DNA of 64,000 nucleotides from Powellomyces hirtus. Its lineage: Eukaryota > Chytridiomycota > Chytridiomycetes > Spizellomycetales > Powellomycetaceae. The notes under the pieces are model-generated. The model did not search any database. It was given only the letters and a program-made list of their open reading frames with translations, and had not been told where the DNA came from. The DNA lies in contig JAHLKG010000004.1 in NCBI GenBank assembly GCA_025526995.1, positions 558,001 through 622,000 on the forward strand, written 5' to 3'. A program made the position numbers and the translations under genes. Below, one piece after another: positions 1 through 9,399 of this stretch; positions within the stretch are counted from its first letter, which is position 1, and each line of letters begins with the position of its first letter.

Positions 1-2
1 AG

Positions 3-1892
3 ACTCGATACCCCGTGCATGAACAAGAACTACTGGGATTAGTCAAATCCATACGCGCCAACCACCATTACCTCATCGGCCGCCCATTCCGCGCGTTTGT
101 TGACCACAAATCCCTGATCTACCTCCAGGAACAACCCCACCTGTCACGTCGCCAAGCAGGCTGGGTCGAGTTTCTCCAACAGTTCGATTTCTCAGTGGAA
201 TACCTCCCCGGCACATGGAATTCGATCGCCGACTTCCTCAGTCGCGACCCGACTTACGCCCCCAAGTGTGCAACCTGCCAGGCCAAGATCGACGTGGTCA
301 CCGCCATTGTGCAGACGGAGAAGCCCGTCCCGACGCACATGCCGACCGATGCGGACTGGACCCAAGCGCTCGCATCGGATGATTTCGGCCAAAACATCCT
401 ACTAACCATCAACAGTCCACCGGAGAACCTATACCATCCATGCATGGTATGTCCCCGACAGCCTACGGGGGCCACTTCTTCAGATCCATCACGACTCCCT
501 CGCGAACGGCGGCCACTCCGGTGTCCAACGGACGCTCGCCAAACTTCTGGAGTCATACTATTGGCCTCACATGGAGCGTGATGTGTACCAATATGTCCGC
601 ACTTGCCCTACATGCCAACGTCACAAGCGCGCCGCACCGATCGGCTTCCTCCGCAGCTTACCGATCCCCGACGCTCGTTGGCAACAAATCGGCATGGATA
701 TATTCTTCCCCACGTCAGGCTCTAAGGGGGGGGGGAACCTCGGGTAGAGCCCGACGTGACGAAGAACCCTTCGCACCACACCGGCGAGAGACTGACCAAG
801 ACGGCGGACACCGTACTCCTCATCGTTGACTACCTTTCATGCCGCGTGATACTTCTACCTACTAACACATGTGCTACAGCTCCGGAGATGGCCCAACTCT
901 TTCTAGAACAGGCATTCCGCCACACGGGATTACCCCACACCATCGTGAGGGATCGGGACCCCAAGTGGCTAGCAGAATTCTGGCGGTACCTTATGCGGGC
1001 ACTCGACGTCAAGCAGGAACTTTCGTCGGCACGACATCAGCAGACCGACGGCAAGGCGGAGAATGCCATCAAGACGGTCAAGGGAATCATGGGCCCCTTT
1101 CTTGACTATGCCGGCTCCAACTGGAAGAGTTTACTCCCCACCCTCGAGTACAACTACAACCGAACGCCGCAGACGTCGACGGGACTATCCCCTTTCGAGA
1201 TTGACCTAGGCCGCGTCCCCCGAGTACCGAACCAATGGGTAGCACCTAACCCCGGAGAGATGATAAGACAATCGGCACGAACCGCCGTGGAGAGACGGAT
1301 TAAGGAATTCGCCGACGTGAGTCGCATCGTGCAGCAACGGCTCCGAGACGCACAGGACCAGCAGGCAAAATACTACGACCGCAAGAAGCACACGGAAGCA
1401 TACCGAGAGGGTGACAAGGTCTTACTTCATCATGAGGGTATCGCGATTACCAGCGTCACCACAAGGAACAAAAAGCTGGCTGAACAATGGATTGGGCCAT
1501 TCACAATACGCGGCAAGGGCCCGCATCCTGACACCTACGAGCTCGAACTACCCAAGGAGTTCACCGGGTTGCACCCAGTCTTTCATGTCAGCATTCTGAG
1601 ACGTTACCATGACCCGGGCGGTGCCCCGTACAGACAGGTCACAGCCCCGCCTGAGCCCGAGAAGGACGAAGACGGTCAGGAGACCTACCAAGTGGACAAG
1701 ATCCTAAATGCCAGATGGCACAGGAACACCGAGCAGTTCTTAATCAAGTGGACAGGTTACGACAACACCCAGAACACGTGGGAGCCTTACGCACATGTGA
1801 AGGGAACGACCGCACTGGAAGAATGGCTCAGGGAGCACCCCGGAGGGGACCGCAGCAAAAGGCTAGCGGCCAGACGACGTAAGAGAACCTAG
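3..1892 (+). pseudogene. alpha1 pol remnant: RNase H, integrase, chromodomain
   Basis: Open from the window edge. RNase H motifs include the DHKSL block (about 90-110) and the preceding YPVHEQELL. The region between RNase H and the integrase zinc-binding domain has a net loss of about 56 bp near 429-448 compared with alpha3, which shifts the frame. A run of 10 G at about 726-735 (8 in alpha3) restores it. The integrase core keeps its Asp in DRDPKW and its Glu in GKAEN. A GPY/F module (IGPF, about 1,495) and a chromodomain (about 1,686-1,841; YQVDKIL, FLIKWTGY, TWEP) follow, with a basic tail ending at 1,892. The frameshift pair makes it a pseudogene. Confidence 0.9.
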
Positions 1893-1954
1893 ATAGCAAG
1901 CTGTACCGTAAATTAACAAGAGATATGCTACCTGAGGTAGAGGACATCATAGTG

Positions 1955-2790
1955 CGAGATACCGGCATCATGAGACGATGGCCGAAGGCTGCTGGGCGGC
2001 ATACCTCACTGGGCGAGATGCCGGCATCGTTGGACGATGGCCGAAGGCTGCTGGGCAGCATACCTCACTGGGTGAGATGCCGGGATCGCTGGGCGATGAG
2101 CCGACGGCTTGCCGATGCAAGGTGACCGGCACCAGATTTGCATGGCGGCGTACCTCGAGACCCGCGGGGACCATGGCCGTGGTACATACCTACGCGAAGG
2201 GGAAGAGAAGGGCTTCGGCCAAGATACCGGCATCGTTTGACGATGGGCCAAAGGCCGCTGGGCGGCATACCTCACTGGGTGAGAAGGGTGATGCTGGGCA
2301 TCGACCGGCTGCCGATGCAAGGTGACCGGCACCAGATTTGCATGGCAGCGTACCTCGAGACCCGCGGGGACCATGGCCGTAGTACATACCCACGCGAAGG
2401 GGAAGAGAAGGGCTTCGGCCAAGATACCGGCATCGTTTGACGATGGGCCGAAGGTCGCTGGGCGACATACCTCGCTGGGCGAGATGCCGGGATCGCTGGG
2501 CGATGAGCCGAAGACTGCGAGGCAGTAGACCTCACGAGGTGAGATGCCGGCATCGTTGGACAATGGCCGAAGACTGCGAGGCAGTAGACCTCACGAGGTG
2601 AGATGCCGGCATCGTTGGACGATGGCCGAAGGCTGCTGGGCAGCATATCTCGCTGGGCGAGATGCCGGGATCGCTGGGCGATGAGCCGAAGACTGCGAGG
2701 CAGTAGAGCTCACTAGGTGAGATACCGGCATTGTTGGACGATGGCCGGGGAACCGCTGGGCGGTCTTCCCAACGGGGAAGTGTGATGCAG
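1955..2790 (+). repeat. hairpin minisatellite in the alpha1 3' region
   Basis: A tandem array directly after the chromodomain stop. Short units of about 60 bp each hold three 13-15 nt palindromes with 3-nt loops, for example 2025-2039, 2047-2059 and 2064-2076. Longer units of about 175 bp carry an extra block (2,110-2,330; 2,320-2,460). Stem bases differ between units but usually change in pairs, see findings. Long open frames crossing the array on both strands are products of the repeat and are not annotated. Confidence 0.9.
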
Positions 2791-3165
2791 GGCATCTACC
2801 ATGAGCACCATAGCCGGGAGGAAGCCGAGTGACATTGGACACAGCGGACGCATACGAAATGCTATAAGGCTCAAGGGAGCACAGCGATGAGAAGGCAAGT
2901 ACAGCGATGAGATTGTGGTACTGAATTTGATTATACGGGCCGAAGGCCAGGCCCCGAAGGAGCAACAGACAACAAGTGAAAGTATATACAAGAAGGAGGG
3001 GGGGGAGAACTAATCAACCAATCTTGGTGAAGGAGAATTGGCACCGGTTGCCGTGGCACCGGTCGCCCAACCCGCACCGGAGGGGGGTGTAATTTGCCAC
3101 GTTCATCTTGCTGCGGAGAGAGCTGAGTTAGTCAGGTAAGACAGCAGCAGGCCGAAGAGTACTAC
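2791..3165. other. alpha1 non-coding 3' region
   Basis: No convincing gene. It holds a degenerate repeat border, a run of G at about 2,998-3,006 and the segment that would be the 3' UTR or last intron of the minus-strand RING-like gene. On the minus strand a possible acceptor with a pyrimidine tract lies near 3,111. The same block occurs in alpha3 (14,150-14,545), and in alpha2 it is split by alpha3 and the MITE. Confidence 0.6.
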
Positions 3166-3761
3166 TTACGCGCGGACGTGGCCCATGCAGTGGAGATGGT
3201 TGCATGGAAACATGCGGAGGTCCGCTCCGACATGGTTGCAGCCAGCGAACTGGCACCCAGAGGGGATGGCCGCAAAGAAGAGAACCCGGCCGCAGTGGGG
3301 GGCGCCGCACGTCAACTGGCCCTGAGGGCCGTCGTTCTGGAAAGCAAAGGAACGAAGGAACCACACCGTTAGGAAAACATCAGGCCGCCTCTCAGCGAAG
3401 GGGGGGGACATACCGTGTCATCGGCCGCCGCCACGATGCAGGGCCGGCACACCAGATGGTGGCATTCCGATGTGAACATCTTGCTCTTGCGGAATTGGTT
3501 GCACTTCCAGCAAGAGGGCAAGTCGGCCGACCTCTTGGGGGTGGACTTTTCATGGACCGAGGGGTCCTGTAGACAACAAGGGAAGACGGGGAACATGAGA
3601 CGAGTTGCCACAGCCAAGGACGAGCACCGACCCCTACTCACCCGGGCGGGCTGGGCCCGCTTGGTTGCGCCTTTCGCAAGTTGTTGGGCGGGCCGGCGCT
3701 TGCCCATGGTGGTGGTGGTGGTGTCGGGGGGGGGAGGAGAGTTGTTGGGGGTGTCAGCCAT
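3166..3761 (-). CDS. antisense spliced RING-like Cys/His protein, alpha1 copy
   Basis: Minus-strand gene inside the retrotransposon, not part of gag-pol. Model: exon 1 3761-3642, exon 2 3566-3414, exon 3 3336-3166, about 147 residues. Introns are 75 nt (donor GTGAGT, acceptor CTACAG) and 77 nt (donor GTATGT, acceptor TTCCAG), both phase 0. Unspliced, the 77 nt intron breaks the frame; spliced, the protein matches the alpha3 copy along its length. Cys/His pattern: CWKC, then SECHHLVCRPC, then CGAPHC across the second junction, then a C-x4-C-x-H and CNHLHCMGH. The first part fits a RING finger except that the last pair is C-x4-C. Function unknown; ubiquitin ligase activity is only a family guess. 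A TATA-like TTTAAAAAGG (minus strand, about 3,866-3,876) lies upstream. Confidence 0.72.
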
Positions 3762-3808
3762 GGTGTGTGTGTGTGCGTGTGTGTGCGTATGTGTGTGTGT
3801 GTGGTGTG
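3760..3808. repeat. GT/AC microsatellite
   Basis: A run of alternating G and T, with C interruptions, just upstream of the antisense RING-like start codon. Read on the minus strand it would give a His-Thr repeat, which I treat as 5' leader, not protein. Alpha3 has a related TGTA/GT run at about 15,132-15,177. Confidence 0.9.
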
Positions 3809-3944
3809 AGTTCGTCGAGCTACAAAGAAAAGAAGAGCGAGAGGGGGGGAGATCCAACGGGCAGTACCTTTTTAAAGGCTCGACCTGCTTGGGAACGCTC
3901 GGAAATTCAGGTGTTAGTGTTTCATCCCCTACGGAGCGCAGCAG

Positions 3945-4196
3945 ATGTTACTTATCGAAATCCGTATGGAGGAAGCTACTCGTGATTCATCTAGGGCCCC
4001 TACGAAGAGAGAAATAGACTTTCCGACGACTTCGCGCACCACGAAGGGCGGAGACTACCCGTCGGAGACTACCGCGACGCGACCCGCACTAGGGTCGCCT
4101 CCCCAGCCTCATCTTCCCACAACCACGTCAGCATCCGTTAACCCGCCGCCGCCCGGCTTAGGCAAGCTTCGCCTCGCTGAAGAGATTCGAGCCTAA
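3945..4196 (+). CDS. possible small sense ORF before the alpha1 3' LTR
   Basis: An 83-codon frame starting with ATG and ending 25 nt before the LTR. Alpha3 (15,315-15,566) has the same start, stop and length. Alpha2 (17,835-18,071) has the same start but an earlier stop. Substitutions between copies change the protein fairly often, so constraint is weak. No recognisable domain. It may be chance, or the 5' leader of the antisense gene read in the other direction. Confidence 0.3.
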   Translation: MLLIEIRMEEATRDSSRAPTKREIDFPTTSRTTKGGDYPSETTATRPALGSPPQPHLPTTTSASVNPPPPGLGKLRLAEEIRA

Positions 4197-4221
4197 GAGA
4201 TAGTCGCGAATCTAAGGGGGG

Positions 4222-4496
4222 TGTAATGAGGCGTGGCTCACCAGCCTAAGCCTAGACACGCGTCGGAAAGGGCCCCGCGCGAGATGGATGCTAGCGTCAG
4301 CATCCCAAAGGGTACTAGACCTCAGGGATGGCCACGGATGGCCATCACGTGACCAGGGCCGCTCCGCGGCCTAGAAGAAAAGAAGGAATGCTCCAACGAG
4401 GGCGCATTCAGGACTTAGTGGTCTTACAGTAGAATTAGAGATAGGGAACTCCCGAATAGAAGACTAGACTCTGGCAACGGACCTAGTATTATTACA
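4222..4496 (+). repeat. alpha1 3' LTR
   Basis: 275 bp, beginning TGTAATGAGG and ending TATTATTACA, with a TGTAAT/ATTACA terminal inverted repeat. It is preceded by the purine run TAAGGGGGG (polypurine tract, about 4,213-4,221). It contains ATCACGTGA (CACGTG at 4,346-4,351). Other copies: 7,870, 15,592, 18,112 and 19,046. Confidence 0.95.
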
Positions 4497-6701
4497 AGTG
4501 GGGTGACAAGGAAGACAGAGCATTCAATCGCCTAAAGGAGTTATGCTCTTGGCACCTACCCTAGTGTATTTCGACCCGGCGCTCAACACCCACTTGTTCA
4601 CAGATGCATTGGGCTACGCCTATGGCGGATGGCTGGCACAGCTGGCCGCAGGGGATTTCCCATACCCCCATCCACTACCTACCACCAAATCAGGCTTAGC
4701 TAACCTTCCGCAACTTCGCCCGGTGACATACTACTCCCGCAAGATGCAACCAGCTGAGACCCGATACCCCGTACATGAACAAGAACTGCTGGGGCTGGTC
4801 AAATCCATATGCGCCAACCGTCATTACCTCATCAGCCGCCCCTTTCGCGCTTTTGTCGACCACAAATCCCTGATCTACCTTCAGGAACAACCCCACCTGT
4901 CACGTCGCCAAGCGGGCTGGGTCGAGTTCCACCAACAGTTTGATTTCTCCGTGGAATACCTCCCCGGCACATGGAACTCGATCGCCGACTTCCTAAGTCG
5001 CAACCCGACTTACGCCCCCAAGTGTGCGACCTGCCAGGCCCAGATCGACGTGGTCACCGCCATTGTGTAACCGGGGATAACCGTAACGACGCACATGCCA
5101 ACCAATGCGGACTGGACCCGAGCGCTTGCATCCGATGATTTTGGCCAAAACATCCTACTAACCCTTGACGGTCCACAGGAGAACCTGTCCGGCCATGCGC
5201 GCCAATTCTGGGCAGTGGACTTCCCTCCGGACCGATTCTTGTTGTACCACAACCATCGGTACGTCCCCGACAGCCTACGGGGGCCACTTCTTCAGATCCA
5301 TCACGACTCCCTCGCGAACGGCGGCCACTCCGGTGTCCAACGGACGCTTGCCAAACTTCTGGAGTCGTACTATTGGCCTCACATGGAGCGTGATGTGTAC
5401 CAATATGTCCGCACTTGCCCTACATGCTAACGTCACAAGCGCGCCGCACCGATCGGCTTCCTCCGCAGCTTACCGATCCCCAACGCTCGTTGGCAACAAA
5501 TCAGCATGGATATATTCTTCCCCACGTCAGGCTCTAAGGGGGGGGAACCTCGGGTAGAGCCCGACGTGACGAAGAACCCTCTGCACCACACCGGCGAGAG
5601 ACTGACCAAGACAGCGGATGCCGTACTCCTCATCGTTGACTACCTTTCATGCCGCGTGATACTCCTACCTACTAACACACGCGCTACAGCTCAGGAGACG
5701 GCTCAACTCTTTCTGGAACAGGCATTTCGCCACACGGGGTTACCCCACACCATCGTGAGCGATCGGGACCCCAAGTGGCTATCAGAATTCTGGCGGTACC
5801 TCATGCGGGCACTCGACGTCAAGCAAGAACTCTCGTCGGCACGACACCAACAGACTGACGGCAAGGCGGAGAATGCCATCAAGATGATCAAGGGAATCAT
5901 GGGCCCCTTTCTCGACTATGCCAGCTCCAACTGGAAGAGTTTACTCCCTACACTCGAGTACAACTACAACCGAACGCCGCAGACGTCGACGGGACTATCC
6001 CCTTTCGAGATTGACCTAGGCTGCGTTCCCCGGGTACCGAACCAATGGGTAGCACCTAGCCCCGGAGAGATGATAAGGCAATCGGCACGAACCGCCGTGG
6101 AGAGACGGATTAAGGAATTCACCGACGTGAGTCGCATCGTGCAGCAACAGCTCCGAGACGCACAGGACCAGCATGCAAAGTACTACGACCGCAAGAAGCA
6201 CACGGAAGCATACCGAGAGGGTGACAAGGTCTTACTTCATCGTGAGGGTATCGCGATTACCAGCGTCACCACAAGGAACAAAAAGCTGGCTGAGCAATGG
6301 ATTGGGCCATTCACAGTACGCGGCAAGGGCCCGCATCCTGACACCTACGAGCTCGAACTACCCAAGAAGTTCACCGGGTTGCACCCAGTCTTCATGTCAG
6401 CATTCTGAGACGTTACCATGACCCGGGCGGTACTCCGTACAGACAGGTCACCGCCCCGCCTGAGCCCGAGAAGGACGAAGACAGTCAGGAGACCTACCAA
6501 GTGGACAAGATCCTAAATGCCAGATGGCACAGGAACACCGAGCAGTTCTTAATCAAGTGGACAGGTTACGACAACACCCAGAACACGTGGGAGCCTTACG
6601 CACATGTGAAGGGAACGACCGCACTGGCAGAATGGCTCAGGGAGCACCCCGGAGGGGACCGCAGCAAAAGGCTAGCGGCCAGACGACGTAAGAGAACCTA
6701 G
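4497..6701 (+). pseudogene. alpha2 pol remnant: RT end, RNase H, integrase, chromodomain
   Basis: Starts in the linker between reverse transcriptase and RNase H. Breaks relative to alpha3 and alpha1: a one-base loss near 4,553; TAA at 5,068-5,070, shared with alpha3; TAA at 5,428-5,430 where the others have CAA, just after the second Cys pair of the integrase zinc-binding domain; and a one-base loss near 6,392 within the GPY/F module. The integrase core (5,506-6,300) keeps MDIFF, SDRDPKW and GKAEN. The chromodomain is intact at about 6,490-6,650 in the third frame. Confidence 0.92.
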
Positions 6702-6764
6702 ATAGCAAGCTGTACCGTAAATTAACAAGAGATATGCTACCTGAGGTAGAGGACATCATAGTGC

Positions 6765-7760
6765 GAGATACCGGCATCATGAGACGATGGCCGAAGGCTG
6801 CTGGGCGGCATACCTCACTGGGTGAGAAGGGTCATGCTGGGCATCGACCGGCTGGCCGATGCAAGGTGACCGGCACCAGATTTGCATGGCAGCATACCTC
6901 GAGACCTGCGGGGACTATGGCCGTAGTACATACCCACGCGAAGGGGAAGAGAAGGGCTTCGGCCAAGATGCCGGCATCGTTTGACGATGGGCCGAAGGTT
7001 GCTGGGTGGCATACCTCACTGGGTGAGAAGGGTCATGCTGGGCATCGACCGGCTGGCCGATGCAAGGTGACTGGCACCAGATTTGCATGGCAGCATACCT
7101 CGAGACCTGCGGGGACCATGGCCGTAGTACATACCCATGCGAAGGGGAAGAGAAGGGCTTCGGCCAAGATACCGGCATCGTTTGACGATGGGCCGAAGGT
7201 TGCTGGGCGACATACCTCGCTGGACGAGATGCCGGGATCGCTGGGCGATGAGCCGAAGACTGCGAGGCAGTAGACCTCACGAGGTGAGATGCCAGCATCG
7301 TTGGACGATGGCCGAAGACTGCGAGGCAGTAGACCTCACTAGGTGAGATGCTGGGATTGCAGGACGATGAGCCAAAGACTGCGAGGCAGTAGACCTCACT
7401 AGGTGAGATGCTGGGATTGCAGGACGATGAGCTGAAGACTGCGAGGCAGTATACCTCACTAGGTGAGATGCCGGGATTGTTGTACAATGAGCCGAAGACT
7501 GCGAGGCAGTATACCTCACTAGGTGGGATGCCGGGATCGCTGGGCAATGAGCTGAAGACTGCGAGGCAGTATACCTCACTAGGTGAGATGCGGGGATCGC
7601 AGGATGATGAGCCGAAGACTGCGAGGCAGTAGACCTCACTAGGTGAGATGCCGGGATCGCTGGGCGATGACCGAAGACTGCAAGGCAGTAGGCCTCACTA
7701 GGTGAGAGATGCCGGCATCGTTGGACGTTGGCCGAGGGACCGCCGGGCGGTTTTCCCCAG
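6765..7760 (+). repeat. hairpin minisatellite, alpha2 copy
   Basis: Two long units of about 175 bp (6,780-7,200), then about eight consecutive short units with an exact 60 bp period from about 7,220 to 7,700. Each short unit contains an ATCG-type hairpin, an ACTGC-GAG-GCAGT hairpin and a CTCAC-TAG-GTGAG hairpin. This is the most regular of the three arrays. Some units have lost pairing in the first stem, for example GATTGCAGGACGATG at 7,355. Confidence 0.92.
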
Positions 7761-7869
7761 CTGGGGAGGGTGATGCAGGGCATCGGCCATGAGCACCATA
7801 GCCGGAAGGAAGCCGAGCGATATTGGACACAGCGGGTGCATACGAAATGTCGCAAGACTAGAGGAAGCA

Positions 7870-8144
7870 TGTAATGAGGCGTGGCTCGCCAGCCTAAGCC
7901 TAGACACGCATTGGGAAGGGTCCCGCACGAGATGGATGCTAGCGTCAGCATCCTGAAGGGTACTAGACCTCAGGGATGGCCACGGATGGCCATCACGTGA
8001 CCGGGACTGCCCTGCGGTCCAGAAGAAAAGTAGGAATACTCCGACGAGGGCGTATTCAGGACTTAGAGATCTTACAGTAGAATTAGAGATAGGGAATTCC
8101 CAAATAGAAGACTAGACTCTGGCAACGGACCTAGTATTATTACA
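7870..8144 (+). repeat. alpha3 5' LTR
   Basis: 275 bp, TGTAATGAGG to TATTATTACA. Contains CACGTG at 7,994-7,999. Its partner LTR (15,592-15,866) carries TACGTG at this site. Confidence 0.95.
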
Positions 8145-8157
8145 TGGTAGCACCACC
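8145..8157 (+). promoter_or_regulatory. alpha primer-binding site
   Basis: TGGTAGCACCACC begins at the first base after the LTR, and the same string follows the alpha4 LTR at 19,321. It starts with the TGG that pairs with a tRNA CCA end. Its first seven bases equal the start of the yeast Ty1 primer site, which uses initiator tRNA-Met. The fungal tRNA is not identified here. Confidence 0.7.
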
Positions 8158-8172
8158 CCGTAGACAACAACA

Positions 8173-9399
8173 ATGGCATGTAGCACCAGGAACAGCCCAA
8201 TGGCAGGAGAAAGCCCGGCAGTAGGAGAACCCAAAGTCGACACACCGACCGACAACCCCATCACAATGTTGGCTGCACAATTGGCGGAGACCCAGCGTCT
8301 ACTGCAGGAACAGATCGCAATGGGAGAGGCACGTTTCGCCACTCTCCTTTCAAGGATTCCACCTCCAGTCCAACCGGCGGCTGCAACACCGCACGTCGAC
8401 ATTATCATGGCAGAAGAAAACCGTGCACGAATGCAAGCTGAAAAGGAACGCCGTGATAACCTTCGCAAGCAGCTGACACATTTCGACGGCAAAGGAAACA
8501 GCGAAGAAATGGTGTCCAAGGTTGACGAGTTCTTGAAGGTCCACACGCGCTACCTTGAGGCAACCGACTTCAGGACGGACCACCGGGACGTCGATCACAT
8601 CTCAGGGTACCTCAAGGAGACCGCCGAGGAGTGGTGGCAAATGCTCAGAGATGCCGGCGACCTGGCCACGACATTGGAAGAGTCCACGAGGACACTCTGC
8701 ACCCGCTTCTATCCTGCCAACTTACAAAACACCGTGGAGGCAAAGATGAAGCGACTGGTTTTCACTAATAGCATATCAAAGTACATCGCCAAGTTCAATA
8801 CCCTTTGGGCCCAGATGGCAACGCTCAACGATAAGGAGCGACTTACCCCAAGGCAAGAGCGCGACTACTTCTTTACCGGATTCTCGACCAACCACGTCGG
8901 CCAGCGCATTTGAGACCACTGCTATGCCGCGATCATGAGGAACAACAGCGCCGAGATCCCGGTCACCGAGCTACAGAACGAAGCCCTGTTATGCTACAAG
9001 ATTCGAGGCTATGCGGACAACCTCGCGCAGGTGACCCCTGACGGGAGAAGATGTCAGTACGTCGCAGTCCAGCCGGCTCAGGTACACCGAGGGAACTATC
9101 AAGCACGAGAACGGGGGCGTCACACACCCTACGGCTCAGGCCGTCCCACACACGGTATGGACAACTACCAAGGGACTTTGCACCGTGAGCGCACCATCTA
9201 CAACAAACACCGTGAGTGCAACGAATGCTTCAATTGCGGGGGCAAGGGGCACTACGACCGTGGGTGGCCAGCAGGTAAAGGTAAGACTGGTGAGCATAGG
9301 ACGTTTGCCGCCCCTGTAGAGATCACCGAAGAGCCCGGGGACAGTGCGGTCAGCGACGGGGGCTCAGTCAGCAGCTCGGATTTTTGCCCCGGGTGCTGA
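8173..9399 (+). pseudogene. alpha3 gag with one nonsense codon
   Basis: Structural polyprotein of the particle. ATG at 8,173, about 28 nt after the LTR. One frame continues to 9,399 but is cut by TGA at 8,911-8,913. The N-terminal part (about residues 30-110) is Gln/Glu rich and probably coiled. A capsid-like segment follows, with WWQMLRDAG near 8,631. The zinc knuckle near 9,226-9,270 reads C-x2-C-x4-H-x4-W: the last ligand Cys has become Trp. Two independent defects suggest a dead gag. The frame ends about 15 nt after the protease frame has begun, as expected for frameshift expression, but I see no clean slippery heptamer. Confidence 0.9.

Larger units (their letters stand above)
1..4496 (+). 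mobile_element. Ty3/gypsy chromovirus alpha1, 3' part (5' part outside window)
   Basis: The segment reads RNase H, integrase, GPY/F module and chromodomain, then a hairpin minisatellite, an antisense RING-like gene, a polypurine stretch and a 275 bp LTR. The next base after the LTR is alpha2 reverse transcriptase/RNase H sequence, so alpha1 is inserted into alpha2. The target duplication cannot be tested because the left end lies outside the window. Family identity rests on near-identity to the complete alpha3 copy at 7,870-15,866. Confidence 0.9.

Noticed and set aside
3762..3857. N-terminal His-Thr extension of the antisense RING-like protein
   Set aside because: It is the translation of a GT microsatellite; alpha3 and alpha2 start at the MAD ATG and lack it.
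6915..7547. Long minus-strand open frames through the alpha minisatellites (also 2006-2563, 13348-14372)
   Set aside because: They consist of repeated peptide units produced by a ~60 bp period that is a multiple of three and lacks stops. Unit order differs between copies and the hairpin structure explains the conservation better.
7220..7700. 60 bp array as a CRISPR
   Set aside because: There are no unique spacers; the whole unit repeats, and the context is a eukaryotic retrotransposon.
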